Below, in pieces: positions 23,289 to 34,525 of a stretch of DNA of 54,895 bases. The notes under the pieces were generated by a model that saw only the letters and a list, made by a program, of their open reading frames with translations, was not told where the DNA came from and ran no database searches. The stretch covers positions 35,001-89,895 of the forward strand of contig CALSCQ010002252.1 of assembly GCA_943704525.1 (NCBI GenBank), given 5' to 3'. This stretch comes from Pigoraptor vietnamica. Lineage: Eukaryota; Opisthokonta; Filasterea. How positions within the stretch are numbered: the first letter of the stretch is position 1; each line of letters starts with the position of its first letter. Both the position numbers and the translations under genes were made by a program.

Positions 23289-23828
23289 CTTCCGCCACGA
23301 ATCACGAGTTTACGGGTGGGTCTATGGAGCAGTCCACTTTGCCGGCCCCGCGGGCAACACGGCGAGGGACGCCACCACCGCACACACGTCGCGCGTACAC
23401 AAGCAAGGACGCCGCAATCAGCCACTAAATTCTAATTTGCCGCCGGCGCAGCTCCATACATCACGGTTGAACGCACACGTCGCCGTTACGGAGTGAGTGT
23501 TGCCTGTCGGAAGAAAGAAGTTTGACGACAGCAGGCGCAGTGTGTGCGCGCCGAAATAGTGCATCGATGTTTCGCTCGTCCCGCCAATTGACACTGCGGG
23601 TTCCGCAGGGGTGACTCACCCGGCAGTGTTAAATTGACATCGACCGAATTGTACCCACAAATCGGCCAAAAGTCAATTTGTTTCCCCACTCTGCCCATCA
23701 GCTCCCCCTAAAAAATGCGCGAACTTGCATCCGGGGTAACGTTACTGGTTGTTACATTATCAGAGTTTCGTCTTCAATGCACCACGCAGAGAACACACTC
23801 GTCGACACACGTACACGCACGCATAATA
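23289..23828. other. intergenic, glycogenin 3' end to nucleotidyltransferase 5' end
   Basis: About 540 bp between two minus-strand genes. It should contain the promoter of the nucleotidyltransferase gene and the 3' end of the glycogenin gene. Nothing else was recognised. Confidence 0.4.
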
Positions 23829-25681
23829 TCACTTGTGCTCAAGACGCGCCTCCCCCTGCGTCAAAGCGAGCACTCCCAACTTCATCTCAAGCATGCGTAT
23901 GTGCCCTTCGATGTCCGCACAAACTTCTTCGACGACCTCGGGGTGCGCGGCAGTAGCAATCGACCGCTTCACGTCCTCCACTCGCCTTTGCAGGCTCGCG
24001 ATCGAATGCTCAACACGACGGACTCGCTCTCGTGCCCGCTTCGCGGCCTCAATAGCGGCCGCTTCCTCGGCGCCGTGTCGCATCATCTGATCCAGGCGGC
24101 GTTGCACGAGCGCGAAGCCCGTCAGCGGCTGCCCGGCGTCGTCCACCGCCGGTTCGGGCGGAGGAACGTCCAAGGGCGAAGGAGAGAATACGGGCTCAAT
24201 CTTTTTCGGCGATGGTGGGGCCTGCGCTTCCCCCTGCGACGGATGCGGTTGCGCTGATGGCGAATCGGCGCGACGCTTTCCCCCACGTGCGCCCTCGGGC
24301 TTGGGCGGCTCCAATACTGGCGGCGGGAGTTCAAAAGGCGACGCCCAAGGGATACTGTCGCCCTTCTTCTTCGTAGATGACGTTTGCGCGCGCTCCGTGA
24401 GCGCCAAGAGGTGCTCGGCAGGCCCTTTGAAACTGTCCGCCGGAGACTGCGCGACGGGGCCAGCGGCCGCGGGGGCTTCCGTCGCCTGCGTCACGAATGG
24501 GACAAGGTGACACATGAGACTTTGGTGTGACGGACTATATACACGCGGCCCCTTTGCGTTCAGACAACTCACCCATTTCTCGAAGTAGCGGTCGTATATG
24601 TCCCACCACATCTGCGCGTGTTCCTTGGACACACCGGGCGTGTTGAGGACGCGCCCGTCCGCGCTCCGGTGGAGATTCCACGGCTTCAAGTGGCCGATAA
24701 AGTGGAGAATGCGAACGCCACTCCCGAAGCGCTCGAACGCCGGAAGGTACGAATAATACGCGTTGGGATTCATGTTGTAGAGGAACGAAATGTGCCGCTT
24801 GATGTCCGCCGTCGCCCAGTCACTCCAGGCCTGGTTCAGCAGGCCCTGGTCACCGCCTGCTCCGACAAGGCACAAAGGCACATCAGCACAACTCGCACAC
24901 ACTGGCAATCGCACACACCGTACACTGCACTTGGGCGTTGGTTATATATACGCGCCAACAGCGACAGCGTGCGAAAGGCGACCACGCACCGTCAAACGAC
25001 CCCTCGGTTGCGGCCATCTGCGCAAGTCGCTCAAACGTCGCGTTCGACGGCACAAAGACAAACACTCCCGAGTTGAAGCAATCCGGCCACCCGATGTCCG
25101 GCGCCGCCGAGAGCTCCGGAAGGTCGAAGAGGGCGTCCGAGTTCTGCACGACGAGCGTGTCGGCGTCCAGAAACACGCACTTGTCGTAGTCGGTGAGAAG
25201 CCACGCGAATATCTTCGTGAACGTCACTCCGAGCTCCGGCCGATTGAGGAGAGCGAGGCGATCGGCGTCGTTGCTGTTCAACTCCCGCACGAGAACTACA
25301 CGCCACACGTCCGATAACCGCCGGCTGCAGCACCCGTTTCGCAACCCGTGAGTAAATGTACAAGACACCAGCACACCACAACCACACAAACTCACCGCAT
25401 AAGCAGTGTCACCGAGTCAGTGACCAGCACGACGAGCGCACGCTGCGTGCCGGACTCTTTTAGGGAGTGTCCCAATACAAGCGCGCCGTAGCCGTAGTTG
25501 TCGTTGGTCACGAGCGTCACATAGGCCTGTCGCGCCGCGTCTGTGCACGGGAGAGTTTGGGGAGCAACTATTAATCACTAAAACGCCTCTCCCAGCAACC
25601 CACCGAAGGGGCAGCTGCACGGAGCCTGCATGCAGGCACACCCCAAAAGCAAGCGCACTCACCGGACGACGGGCCCGCCAT
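23829..25681 (-). CDS. GYG: glycogenin (self-glucosylating GT8 glucosyltransferase) with long C-terminal extension
   Basis: Primes glycogen synthesis by attaching glucose from UDP-glucose to its own tyrosine and extending it. Exons 25681-25663, 25540-25396, 25324-24990, 24856-24573 and 24485-23829 give 479 aa. The GT8 fold starts at about residue 12 (YVTLVTNDNYGYGALVLGHSL). It carries the metal-binding DxD at Asp107/Asp109 (FLDADT), FNSGVFVFVPS, GGDQGLLNQ and a HFIGHLKPW block. The acceptor region reads YYSYLPAF, so the tyrosine equivalent to mammalian Tyr194 is present at about 201. Exon 5 adds ~218 residues: a Pro/Ser-rich linker, then a charged coiled coil in the last ~90 residues, in place of the short glycogen-synthase-binding tail of animals. 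Exon 1 encodes only six codons, so that start is less secure. Confidence 0.92.
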
Positions 25682-26345
25682 TCCTTCGAGATCAATCCGC
25701 AGATTTGCAGAGTCCCCAAACGCGCCCCAATAACCGCAAATACGATTTGCCGACGATAGAAATCAACCACACGGTGGTCCGGTGCGCTCTGGCCAGCAAC
25801 TGTCAACTTGCGCGGACTTCCTGCGGACGTTTTTGCTGCGACGGTGTGTGGGCGCGGCAATAGTGGCCTGCTACAGTTGAGCACACGGACGCTGCTCCAG
25901 CGACGACGAACGGAGCGGTTGCACCGAAATACTCCACGTGCACGCGAGCCTTCGCAGAGTACAGGAGAGAACGTGGAGAGTTCTTTTTGTGTGCAAGTTG
26001 AAGGGAAAAGCGAGACCCAAAGTGAGCACGCGACAAGGCATGAGTAATTGTGCCATCACAATGACGACATAGAATGAAATGACGTTATATTTACAAATGT
26101 CCAGATTGGTGCGTTCCATTTTGGCCGGTTCAGACATGCCGTGCGCACCGCAAAAAAAAAACACAACACGGAAAACCGGAACGAAAATCAGAAGAGAGAG
26201 AGACACAAAACCACGCGAGAAAACGAGAAGGCGAAGGAAAGCGAGGGAGACGCACACTGTCATTCACGTGAGCCCTTTCGACTGATACGTAGCGCTCAAC
26301 GGCAGTGTACAAAGGGCCCCCCGCGTCTGCGCGCGGAGGGCCGGC
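25682..26345. promoter_or_regulatory. divergent intergenic region, glycogenin / DENN-TBC gene
   Basis: About 660 bp between two divergent starts. The right half (26150-26260) is strongly purine-rich, with an oligo(A) run and many GAGA/AAG repeats on the plus strand. It probably carries the promoters and leaders of both genes. Confidence 0.4.
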
Positions 26346-29300
26346 ATGGCGGCTGAAACGGCCACGCGCCGACTGGTGGACTATTGGTTCCAGGTGGGGA
26401 GTTGGCTCCCTCTCCCTCTCCCCCCCTCTCTCCCCCTCTCTCCCCCCTCTCTCCCTCTCTCTCCCTCTCCCTCTCCCTCTCCCTCTCTCTCCCTCTCCCC
26501 CTCTCTCTACCCCTCGCTCTCTCTTTCTCATTCTGTGGAGTCGATGGACCGTCCATGATTTACGCTCCTTCTCTCCCCTGTTGGGACTTCGGCGCGTTGA
26601 CTGTTTGCGCAACCCCAGATCGGATGTACCGTGAACGATGGCGATGTCGATGCCCTCGCGAACGCACTTCAACGCCTCTGTGACATTACAAACGGCGACC
26701 TCGAGTCTGAGGACGGCGGTCGTCAAGAAGGTGTGTGTGCACTCCGTCCTCACCAATGACCCCTCCCGCACTGCTGACTGTGCCCATCGGATTTGCTGCA
26801 GCGGCCGCCATCCAAGAAAAGGTGCGCATCGGCACTGTCTCGCGGTACCCGCGCGAGGACCACTTCGACTACAAATTCCCCGCGGCCATCGAGTCGGTGG
26901 GTTTTTATTTGGGCTCATTGCTACATCTCGTTCCATTCACTCACTGTGGCTCATTTTTCGGCTCCCGACAGTTCTGCCTCCCATGCGGCCCCTTTCTCAG
27001 CGAGGAGCCGTCTCCGCCGGCGTGCTATAGCCTTGTCCTGACAAGTCCGGAGGGTGACAGGGCGTACGTCACATGCGTGGCACTCTATGAGCCCATATCG
27101 TCGCACCGGCAACTGCGCGACGTCCACGGCCCGCTGTGCATCGGTCTCATCTCCCACTGGCCGATCTTTTCCGTAATGCGAGATGTGCTTATGATCGTGC
27201 GGGGGCTCGCTCTCGGCGCTTCGAACCTTTCGCCTCAGCCCGCCGAGGCCATCGAGGCCGCGATCGCCTCGTTTGTGTCGTGCGTCCCTGTGCCTCCCCC
27301 CGGCCGCACGGAGATCTCGTTCACGATCGCAGGCGTGCGCCTTCACCACGGGCGGCCGCACCCTCCGGACCTTCCTGCTGCAGATTTCAACTTTGCGCCG
27401 CTCTTCCGGCGACTCTCCGTAGAGTCGGTCGTGACGCTCCTCACGGCCATTCTCCTCGAGCGACGCATCATCGTGTACTCGACCGAACTGTCGATGCTGA
27501 CGCTGTGCACGGAGACAGTCCTCGCCCTCGCGCACCCGTTCGCGTGGCACTACGTCTACATACCCGTTCTGCCTTCCGCGTACCTGGAGGACATGATAGA
27601 AGTGCCGTCGCCCTGCATCGTCGGCGCGCATGCCTCGGCGCGCCTTCGCGGCAAAATGCCCTCCGACATTGTCATCGTGGATCTCAACGAGGGCTCGGTC
27701 ACCACGGGACTCGCGCTCCCTGCCGCGCCCCCGAGCCGCATCAAGTGCCTTCTCAAGAATTTGGACGGCAACGTCGTGGCTGTGGGCCGCAACCCCGAGG
27801 TCGTGAGTGACCTGGACGGGTTCGATCACGTGCCTGTGGGTGACGAGTCCTTCCCTCCCCGGCATTTGCACCACGGCGACGGGTGGTGCCGCGCCGCCTC
27901 GAACCTCTCTGGCGACGATTACGACGCCCACGACCGCCTTCTAGGCTACGCGGGGCTCGGGACCTCGCAGCAGAGCGGCGCTGGGTTTGGTTCGCAGCGT
28001 CCTCTGACCGATACGGAGAAGCTGCGGTGCGCGTTCATGCACTACCTCTCCCAATTTTTCGATGTCGGCGACTACCGCAAATTCCTGACGGGGCTGGCGG
28101 AGAGCGCGGCCACGTCGCGCCTCACACCCACCGACCGCGGAACGTTCATCGACGCGAACGGATTCGAGGTGACGGCGGAAGAGGCCGCTGCCCTCGAGGA
28201 GGGGTGGGCGGACGGCGCCGTGCAGGTGGACCGCAAGGGGCTCCTTTCAAAGGCGCCGTCGTGGGCGCGCGAATTTCTCACCGCCTTCGTCGACCGCAAG
28301 ATATTCGCGCGCTTTGCATACGAGCGGCTGTCGGAAGCGCAGACGGAGCGGCCTACGATGCTGTTTGACGAGATGGCGTCGGGGAGGCTAGGAAAGGACT
28401 CGCTGGCGTGGGATCGCGTGACGGCATACCTGCGCCACGTCTGCAATGACGTGACGGCTTGTGTGCACGTGGGCAAGCCCACCGCCATGCCCGCGACTTC
28501 GCCGGGGCACGCACACGGCCGACTCTCTCAGGAGGCGCTCGCTGCGATGAACGGAATGCCTTCCACGCGCTTCCCCAAGCTCTCTTTCACGTCCCTCACC
28601 GCCTCGCAACCCGCGCCCCTCCACCTCCCCGATCAAACGTCGTGCGCTCTGCACGTGCTGCACGCCCGGCCTCGACCGGAGCGGAGCGTTGCTGGCGGCA
28701 TCATTGGGTCGGTGCTGAAGCGCTTCAACTCGGGTTCGGACCGCTCGCCGCGGCTCAACAGGAAGGGGATGGGCACGAGCGCGACTTTCACGGCCTTGCC
28801 GCCGCCGGCGGGCAGCGAACTCTCGAAGTCGCCGCCAACGGCCTCGACTTCGGAGGGTTTTTTTCCCTCGCTGCTGGGGCGCAAGGCTGAGTCTGCCGCG
28901 AACGGCGAACCCCGCGCCACGGTAAGCAAAAAGGCCGGTCGGTTCGATCCGGCGCCGATTCCGGGATTGCCGGGCGTGCGTGACTACAGGCGCGTGGACG
29001 CTGCGCTGCTGCGCGATATGAGGGCGGACGATGGCCACATGTTGGACATGCCTGGCCTCCGGTAAGTGTGCGAGCGGTGTCGCATATACCACATTGCGTT
29101 TTCGTGGCGACAAATGATGACAATTTTTTTGTGCGCGTGTGTGCAGGCGTGCCGTGTTCTACGGCGGCGTCGCAGCAGATGCGCGGCGGGATGTGTGGCG
29201 GCTGCTATTGGGTCTCGTGTCCACGGACTTGACAACGTCGGCCGCCGAAGATCTCGTGCTCCAGCGGCGACTCGCGTACGAGCGCATCCGATTGGACATG

Positions 29301-30401
29301 GAGGCGAAGTCGGCGGATCCAGAGTTCGCGCGTGTCATCAAGCGGATCGACAAGGACGTCCGGCGCACGGATCGCAACCACCCACTGTTCGCCGGCGACG
29401 ACAACCCGTCGCGTGCGGCCATGTGCAGCGTTCTCGCGACGTACGCCATTCACGACTACCCGCTCGGCTACGTGCAGGGCATGAGCGATCTCCTCTCTCC
29501 GCTGCTGGTCGTGCTGGGGGAGGAGAGCGAGGCCTTTTGGGGGCTCGACTGTCTGATGCGCCGCATGCGCGGCAACTTTGCGGAGACGGAAGCCACGATG
29601 CGCGACTACTTTGGCCGCCTGGACGGACTGCTTGAACAGGTCGATCCGGCGTTCAGGTGAGTTTAAGGCGGGAGAGGTGCACCGCGAAGTGTATTTGTGT
29701 TGGCAAAGCTGCATCAGTACAGTGTGCATTTTTGCATGTAGTGCACCCTGCGACGTTTGTATTGGCACAATGAGAGTACAGTGTGCATTTTTGCATGCAT
29801 GTAGTGCACCCTGCGACGTTTATCTGTGTTGACAAAAGTTCTTGCATCGCACAACGAGGGGGGGCTGAGGAGAGTGCCATTTGCATGCAGGGCATACCTC
29901 GCGAGCGTGTCGCAAATTGAGGACGCGTGTTCCGGGCGGGGCGCTGGGGATGCCATGTCGTCGGACATGAACAGTCTGCAGTTCAGTTTCCGGTGGTTCC
30001 TCCTCAATTTCAAGCGGGAGTTTGAATTTGACGAGGTGTTGCGGATATGGGAGGTGAGATCTTGGGTCGCTCACGAAAGTTTTCTGGATAAGGCTCTGAC
30101 TCCTCGAGCCTTTCTCGGCAGTGCATCTGGGCTCGCGAGGGCTCCAACGACTTCCAATATTACGTGGCAATGTCCATCATCGAGACGTATAAGGACGTCA
30201 TCATGGTCCAGAAAATGTCGTGGAACGACATTCTGCAGGTGCGCTTTCCGTGTCGAGCGCGGTTTTGTATTGCGCCAGATTCGGAGGCTGACGACACCAT
30301 TGGCGCAGTTTGTGAACCAGCTTGCCCTCAAGATGGACGTTGCGCGCATTCTAGAGCGCGCACGCTGCATTGAGGAGTACGTGGCATTCATGGAGCCCTG
30401 A
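26346..30401 (+). CDS. DENN domain + TBC (TBC1D15-like) Rab-GAP fusion protein
   Basis: One polypeptide carrying a DENN module (Rab exchange-factor type) followed by a TBC domain (Rab GTPase-activating type), so probably a regulator of membrane traffic. Exons 26346-26393, 26619-26730, 26802-26896, 26972-29061, 29147-29656, 29891-30053, 30122-30238 and 30309-30401 give 1075 aa. The uDENN/DENN part (about 60-420) includes ERRIIVYSTELSMLTLCTE and HPFAWHYVYIPVLP. A dDENN-like segment follows (LRCAFMHYLSQFF, FVDRKIFARFAYERLS). A Ser/Pro-rich linker then leads to the TBC domain from about 780. It has RDVWRLLLG, IDKDVRRTDR with the arginine finger at about 855, and YVQGMSDLLSPL with the glutamine finger at about 892. 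It also has RWFLLNFKREFEF and LRIWE. The exon 4-5 splice falls inside the TBC similarity, which supports a real fusion rather than two genes. Confidence 0.88.
26400..26533 (+). repeat. CT-rich polypyrimidine tract in intron 1 of the DENN-TBC gene
   Basis: About 130 bp composed almost entirely of CTCTCC/CTCTCCC units on the sense strand, within the first intron. Confidence 0.95.
29717..29821 (+). repeat. tandem direct repeat in intron 5 of the DENN-TBC gene
   Basis: Two copies of a 42-46 bp unit beginning GTACAGTGTGCATTTTTGCA and ending TGCGACGTTT, at 29717-29758 and 29776-29821. The second carries a 4-bp CATG insertion. Outside them, a TGTGTTGRCAAA...GCAT motif is also repeated (around 29696 and 29825), so the whole block looks like a larger duplication. 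Confidence 0.9.
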
Positions 30402-31386
30402 GCAATGAAAGAACGTCTTGTGTGATTCATCGTAACACAGCCACACACAGAAACACACAAAGAGAATTGTCCGGACAAATCCACGTTACCGATTTGGTAA
30501 TGACGCCACCTTGACGCCCTCTTGCACGGCCCCGGATGTGTCTCCCGGGCAACTTGGACTGTTCCATTGGGCTCCGATTTCTTTTATTTCGATGCGCAGT
30601 TCACTATGAGCTGACTATGGCTTTTGGGATTTATTTTGTGCGTGTCTAAAGAAAGCCCCTTGACTTTCCCTCGTGGCTCGGCAAATTTAATGTGAAAAAG
30701 TGTCATTTTTCTGCCCGAAAACTACCCCGTTTCCAGTCTGTGCGCTCGCAGCCACCGTGGTTCGTTTGCCCTTGCTGACACTCAGCCGGCGTTTTTCCCT
30801 ATCGGCGTGAGTTCGATGCGCGTGTTTGCGTGCGAGTGCGCACGTCCCTCTCTCTCGACTTGATAGTTCGCGCACATGGGCGTCCATTCTTGGACGTGTG
30901 TCATTATTTGCCAGTTGCTTGAAACCTTGCCAGGGCTTGCTGATTCTTCCGAACTTTGGGCATTCGCCTTCACCCCGTTTGTTGTGTGTTTGTGTACGCG
31001 CGATCGAATCGAATCGGATCGTCGCAACCTCGTACTTCGTCGCTCAACCCAAACGCGAAGTTGTGTTGGAACAGAGGCGAACTGCTGTTCGTGCGCGGGG
31101 AAGGGCGTTCTTCGAAATCCGCGAGGCGTGACGTCGCACGCTGCGTGTCGTGGCGTTGATGACATTTGTCGCCGTCGCATAGGTCGCGCCGAGGGCATCG
31201 TTCCGCTGGCGGCCTCGCTGCCGCCAGCGCCGAGGGTCTGTGAGCGCGCCGGGGAAGGGCCCCGGTTGCTTGACGATGGCGTCCTAGTGTTTCTGGTACA
31301 ATAGAGTTGCTCGCACGCCGTAGTGCGTGTCATCGCTCGCGTTTCCCGCCGCGGAGCCCGCGCCCGACGGCGGGCCTCTCGGCGCA
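30402..31386. promoter_or_regulatory. intergenic, DENN-TBC 3' end to phosphodiesterase start
   Basis: About 985 bp between two plus-strand genes, the longest gap in the window. It should contain the promoter and 5' leader of the phosphodiesterase. An additional short N-terminal coding exon in 31100-31300 cannot be excluded, but none was recognised. Confidence 0.4.
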
Positions 31387-34300
31387 ATGGATTGGCGGAA
31401 ACAGTCCGTGGCCGTGCAGGAGCGACCAAGCATGGTGCGTGCACCGTCAATTTATTGATTGTTTGTTGCTGCTCGAGATGTGTGCCACATATTTCCGGAG
31501 TGTGTACGCGTGTGCGAGTGCGCTGCGTACGCGTCTACACAAGCGCGCGTGACGCGTGCACACGCCGTGTTTGAGTGCGCTGCGTGCATGACGTACGATG
31601 TCGTGCTATTGCCAGGAATTTCTTATTCAACCAAGGATCGTCTCTCCAATCGCGAACACACACTCTAAACAAAGCGCCCCCCGCGCACACGCAGGAGCTC
31701 CTCACGGCCAGGAAGATTCGGGACCAGGACGAGCAGCTTACGATCCAGGGTCCCGTCATCTTCCAGATGTTCCTTCACTACTGCGTCTTTATGCTCATCG
31801 TCTTCATGGCCGAGCGGCTGGGCCTCGCCCCCGAGATTCGCTTCCCGGCGCTCGTCCCCTACTTTATGCTCTCGCTCATCGCGTCGCAAATCAGCCGGCT
31901 GATTTACACGCGGTCGCCGCTGAGCCTTCTGCCCGTCTACATCAGCTTTGTGCCCTTCCTCGTCCTCGTCGTGCTCTCGCGAGAGGTCCACATGAACGTC
32001 GCCGTGCTGTGGTTCTGCTCGCTGATGACCATCAAGATGCAGTGCGGCGTGCAGATTGCGCAGCACGTCATGGGCGTGACGATGCTCTTCATTGCGGCTT
32101 ACGCGGCGACGGTGCGTGTCTCCCCGTGCCAATCGTTGCACCCTTCTCGTTTTGAGACGCGTCTCTGTGCGTGTGTGCGACTCCGGCACATGTCGCTGAA
32201 TCTCCCGACTGCTTGCTTTCTCTGTGCGTGTGTGCGACTCTGGCACATGTAGCTGAATCTTGCTTTCTCTGTGCGAGTGTGCGACTCTGACACATGCCAC
32301 TGAATCTAATCGACTGCTGGCTGTGCGCAGGTGGGCGCGATGACGTGGTTCTACACGGATCGGACGGGCTACGCGAGCTTTCGCGGGCTCGTGCTCGACC
32401 CGCAGATCGAGTGGGACCAGGAGTTTCTCATCATGTTCTGCCTGTTCTGCCTCGGTCTCTGCTTCTGGTCGCTGCTGCGCTACATCAAGAGCTACGCGCT
32501 GACGGTCGCGAGCCGCGAGCGCAAGATGGAGCAGCTGTGGAACGCCAACAACGACCTCAAGAAGGAGCTGAAGAAGATCAAGGAGGAGAAGGAGTTTGAG
32601 GAGGAGCTCAAGATCGACCTCAAGTCGCCGTTCATCAAGGTCATCGAGATACTGCGCGAGATTCAGCAGAAGCCCGAGACGCCCGACGACGTCAAGGACA
32701 AGCTCGAGTTTGCGATGAAGGCGGTCGCGAGCAGCAAGAGCGTCAACGAGTTTATCCTCAGCGACGAGAACAGCGCGCTCGTGGACGACCAGACGGGCGT
32801 GTGGCTCCGCGAAATGCTACAGGCGAAGAAGGACACTCCCGAAGTGACCTCGCAGCCCGGCGGACGGCAAGGGCGCATGTCGATCTACGACCGACGATCC
32901 GCGTCGATGAGTCTGCAGCACGGTTTTGGCGTTGCGGCGAGCGGATCCGTTGCGTCTGGGCTGTCGGGGGGCGGCGCACGGCACGAGCCCATGCTGTTGA
33001 TCAACGAGGACGATTACGAGCACGACCTGGAGGCCTTTGAGATCGACAAGGTGTGTGCGCGTGGTTTTGCTGTGACTGCATGTGCACCTTTGCCGTTCTT
33101 TGCGTGTTGTCCCATGCGTTTTCCTTTGGTGTGTGCGTGTGTGTGGCTATGCGATGCGTCATGGTCTGGGTCAGCGAATGCTTGTCACTCTCTCACGCGT
33201 GCAAATTCTTTCACTCGGGACGCAGTGGGAGGACTTTTGCTTGCACGTCGAGCCCAAGATTTTGCAGTCGCTCGAGACGGTCGACACGTGGGACTTTGAC
33301 GTCTTCTCGCTGCACTCGCGCACGAACGGCCGGCCGCTGTTCTATCTGGGCTACGCGCTGTTTGCCAAGTACGACCTCTTCCGCGAATACAACATTGACC
33401 CGCCGAAGTTCCAGGTGCGCCGGCGGACGGATGCGATCACGGACGCGTGTTTGTGGTGGAAGCTCGTCGTCTCTTGCCTATTTCCACCCGTGTCCCTGTA
33501 CGCCCACTAATTCATTGTCACTCCTTTCTCTCTCCAGTCGTGGCTGAAGGCGATCGAGGGCGGATATCGGTCGACGATTCCCTACCACAACTCGACGCAC
33601 GCGGCGGACGTCCTGCAGAGCATGAACTACATGCTCAACCGCGACGCGCTGCAGCACATGCTCTCGCCGATGGACCTCTTTGCGGCACTCGTAGCGTGCA
33701 TCATCCACGGTGGGCGTTGTGTGCCTTCCGAATGTCTGAGAGTCAATCGTCGTTGCGCCTGTGCGTGCGTCGTTTATTGTGTCCACCCTGCAGTAGCATA
33801 CGTGCCACATCGTGCGCCTCTCTCATACGCTAGCGTCGCTCTTCCCCGCAGACTTTGACCACCCTGGCAAGAACAACGCCTACCTTATCAACACGGACGA
33901 TGCGCTCGCGATCTGCTACAACGACAAGTCCATCCTCGAGAACCACCACGCGGCCGCCGCCTTCCGCGTGACGAAGAACGACGAGACGAACATATTCAGC
34001 GGAATGTCCAAGCAGATGTACCGCGAGCTCCGTGAGAAGGTCCTCGCCCTCGTCCTCGCGACGGATCCCGCGCAGCACTTCGATTATCTCTCGAAGTTCA
34101 AGGCCAAGCTCTCCGCCGACTCGTTTGACTATAACTCGGAGAGCGACCGCCTCACGTTCATGCAGATTGCGATCAAGTGCGCCGACATTAGCAACCCCGC
34201 GAAGGTCCGCGCGCTCTCGGTCGAGTGGACGAACAGGATTATGGAGGAGTTTTTCCAGCAGGGGGAGGCGGAGCGTGCGCGCAACCTGCCCGTCTCTGCG

Positions 34301-34525
34301 TTCATGGACCGCGAGCAGACGTCGATACCCAAGTGCCAGGTCGGCTTTATCGACTTTATCGTCAAGCCGCTGTACGAGGCTGTCGATTCGTTCGTGGGCT
34401 TTGACATTGCCATGACGAATATTGCGTCGAACCGCGACTACTGGTCCGTGAAGCTCAAGCAGGAGGAGGCGGACACGGCCGCGAACGGAGGCAAGCGGCC
34501 GCCGAACAAGCCCGCCGTGCCATAA
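31387..34525 (+). CDS. membrane-anchored class I 3',5'-cyclic nucleotide phosphodiesterase
   Basis: Hydrolyses cAMP and/or cGMP to the 5' nucleotide; here tethered to a membrane. Exons 31387-31434, 31695-32111, 32331-33050, 33226-33414, 33538-33709 and 33852-34525 give 739 aa. Residues ~28-210 hold about six hydrophobic segments (for example FMLIVFMAERLG, LLPVYISFVPFLVLVVL and FCLFCLGLCFWSLL). A charged coiled coil (KKELKKIKEEKEFEEEL) and a linker follow. The catalytic domain (about 395-725) has YHNSTHAADVLQ with His475/His479, HDFDHPG with His515/Asp516, and KCADISNP, the metal and nucleotide ligands of PDE family I. No GAF, PAS or UCR regulatory domain was seen. Six transmembrane helices plus a class I catalytic domain recalls apicomplexan PDEs. 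Nucleotide specificity and the first exon are uncertain. Confidence 0.9.
32162..32307 (+). repeat. three-copy 42-bp minisatellite in phosphodiesterase intron 2
   Basis: Copies at 32162-32203, 32219-32260 and 32266-32307. Each begins TCTCTGTGCG, contains TGTGCGACTC and CACATG, and ends CTGAATCT, separated by 15 and 5 bp. They differ at only a few positions and fill most of the intron just upstream of its acceptor. Confidence 0.93.

Noticed and set aside
22122-23435. 437-codon open frame antisense to the nucleotidyltransferase N-terminus
   Set aside because: Arg-rich mirror of a Pro/Gly/Ala-rich coding region; no support from splicing or similarity.
26951-27931. 326-codon open frame antisense to the DENN exon
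   Set aside because: No domain similarity; the sense strand encodes a complete DENN module.
32162-32307. Regularly repeated 42-bp units considered as a CRISPR-like array
   Set aside because: Only three copies, no unique spacers of constant length, and located inside an intron of a eukaryotic gene.
31695-32500. Membrane part of the phosphodiesterase considered as a rhodopsin (rhodopsin-PDE fusion)
   Set aside because: Only about six hydrophobic segments and no recognisable retinal-binding lysine helix; kept as an unclassified membrane domain.
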